Program-made: the position numbers and the translations under genes | Shown here: positions 5,570 through 6,343 of the stretch, piece after piece | Layout: each line of letters opens with the position of its first letter | How positions within the stretch are numbered: position 1 is the first letter of the stretch | The notes under the pieces: model-generated | What the model was told of the DNA's origin: nothing | The model's input: the letters and a program-made list of their open reading frames with translations, nothing else | Database searches by the model: none | Origin: Methanosalsum sp. | Lineage (GTDB): Archaea; Halobacteriota; Methanosarcinia; Methanosarcinales; Methanosarcinaceae | Reading direction: 5' to 3' | DNA: 6,343 bases | Assembly (NCBI GenBank): GCA_007127385.1 | Contig: SKZM01000221.1 | Coordinates: 1 to 6,343 of the forward strand

Positions 5570-6343
5570 ATGAAAGTTCATATACTGAATTATGGATGTT
5601 CTGCAAATCAGGCATCTGCAGAAATAATGGCTGCAACGATCAATGAATACGGGCATGAGCTCGTTGATGATGAAATCAGTGCACAGGCTGTTGTGATAAA
5701 TACCTGTACTGTCAAATCAACAACTGAAAAAAAGATCCTGCACAAAATCAGTGAGATTGGAAAGACTGAAAGAGAACTGGTTGTAACTGGATGCATGCCT
5801 CAGGTGCAGATGAAGGACATTAGGGAAGCAAATTCTCGGACCCATATTCTTGGAGTCAATTCAATAAAAGAAATAGGAAATCTTTTGGACAAAATCCAGA
5901 ATTCAAACAACGGATCCGTTAAAGATAGAATAGAATTGCTTTCAGGTGTGCCTGAAGGTTTTTTAAACGTGGACCGAATACGACATAATCCAAACATCCA
6001 TATATGCCAGATATCCCAGGGATGTAATCACCGCTGCTCATACTGTATCGTGAGGGATGCAAGGGGTCCCCTGACATCATTTGATCCTCAAGATATAGTC
6101 GATGATGTAAAAAAAGCTATCTCAGAAGGATGCAGAGAGGTCTGGATAACTTCTCAGGATAATGGCCAGTATGGAGCTGACATTCAATCCTCCCTTCCGG
6201 AACTTCTGAATATGCTATGCCAGATCCCTGAACATTTTAAGATCAGGGTTGGAATGATGAACCCATTCTCGGTATTACCTATTCTTGATGATCTGATCAG
6301 GGTCTTTGAAGATGAAAAAATCTACAAACTGCTGCATCTTCCC
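5570..6343 (+). CDS. tRNA N6-threonylcarbamoyladenosine(37)-C2 methylthiotransferase, MtaB/CDKAL1 group (C-terminus cut by window edge)
   Basis: A radical SAM enzyme that adds a methylthio group to C2 of t6A37 in tRNA, giving ms2t6A, which steadies codon-anticodon pairing. The frame is open for 258 codons to the right edge, about 60 percent of the usual 420-430 residues. Seen: the UPF0004 domain with cluster cysteines C10 (NYGC), C46 (NTC) and C75 (TGC), followed by the radical SAM motif C152-x3-C156-x2-C159 in GCNHRCSYC, then ARGPLTSF and TSQDNGQYG. Both Fe-S cluster sites are intact; the C-terminal TRAM domain lies outside. The order and wording fit the archaeal/eukaryotic t6A group better than MiaB or RimO. 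A stop at 5552-5554 makes this ATG the earliest start. No ribosome site is visible. No clear terminator or TATA box lies in the 64 bp after glpX, so read-through from glpX is plausible. Confidence 0.92.
   Translation, partial: MKVHILNYGCSANQASAEIMAATINEYGHELVDDEISAQAVVINTCTVKSTTEKKILHKISEIGKTERELVVTGCMPQVQMKDIREANSRTHILGVNSIKEIGNLLDKIQNSNNGSVKDRIELLSGVPEGFLNVDRIRHNPNIHICQISQGCNHRCSYCIVRDARGPLTSFDPQDIVDDVKKAISEGCREVWITSQDNGQYGADIQSSLPELLNMLCQIPEHFKIRVGMMNPFSVLPILDDLIRVFEDEKIYKLLHLP

Noticed and set aside
1..6343. A previously undescribed defence, mobile or other accessory system
   Set aside because: All five genes belong to known housekeeping families and are intact apart from window edges. 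No repeats of CRISPR type, transposase, integrase, attachment site or unusual gene fusion were seen.

Overview
The window is from an archaeon, most likely a methylotrophic-type methanogen of the Methanosarcinaceae (Methanolobus, Methanococcoides or Methanohalophilus-like). The evidence is an archaeal-type leucyl-tRNA synthetase, a KEOPS subunit Cgi121 (found only in archaea and eukaryotes), an archaeal/eukaryotic-type t6A methylthiotransferase, TATA boxes in the gaps and A+T-rich intergenic DNA. The genus is inferred from general protein character, not from a database search.

Layout. Two genes run leftward: threonine synthase (3576 to 2368) and then leucyl-tRNA synthetase (2315 to beyond the left edge, so its C-terminus is missing). 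A 52 bp gap separates them and they are probably co-transcribed. A 182 bp divergent promoter region (3577-3758) faces three rightward genes: the KEOPS subunit Cgi121 (3759-4268), a class II (GlpX-type) fructose-1,6-bisphosphatase (4414-5505), and a radical SAM tRNA t6A methylthiotransferase of the MtaB/CDKAL1 group (5570 to beyond the right edge). There are no RNA genes, mobile elements, CRISPR arrays or broken genes.

How the genes fit together. Four of the five proteins touch translation. Threonine synthase makes L-threonine. Threonine is a substrate for the t6A37 modification of ANN-decoding tRNAs, which KEOPS (with Cgi121) completes. The MtaB-type enzyme then methylthiolates t6A to ms2t6A. 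LeuRS charges tRNA-Leu. The bisphosphatase is gluconeogenic and is the metabolic outlier. This is ordinary housekeeping DNA with a suggestive theme, not a new defence or mobile system.

The most unusual signal is in the gaps. Fifteen- to seventeen-base dyads with an odd centre (TTTG-N-CAAA or TATG-N-CATA type) lie 11-28 bp upstream of four of the five start codons. Two are perfect: 3741-3755 before cgi121 and 4384-4400 before glpX. Two are imperfect: 3597-3611 before thrC and 2335-2349 before leuS. They could be operators of one regulator, but A+T-rich sequence makes chance similarity a real alternative.
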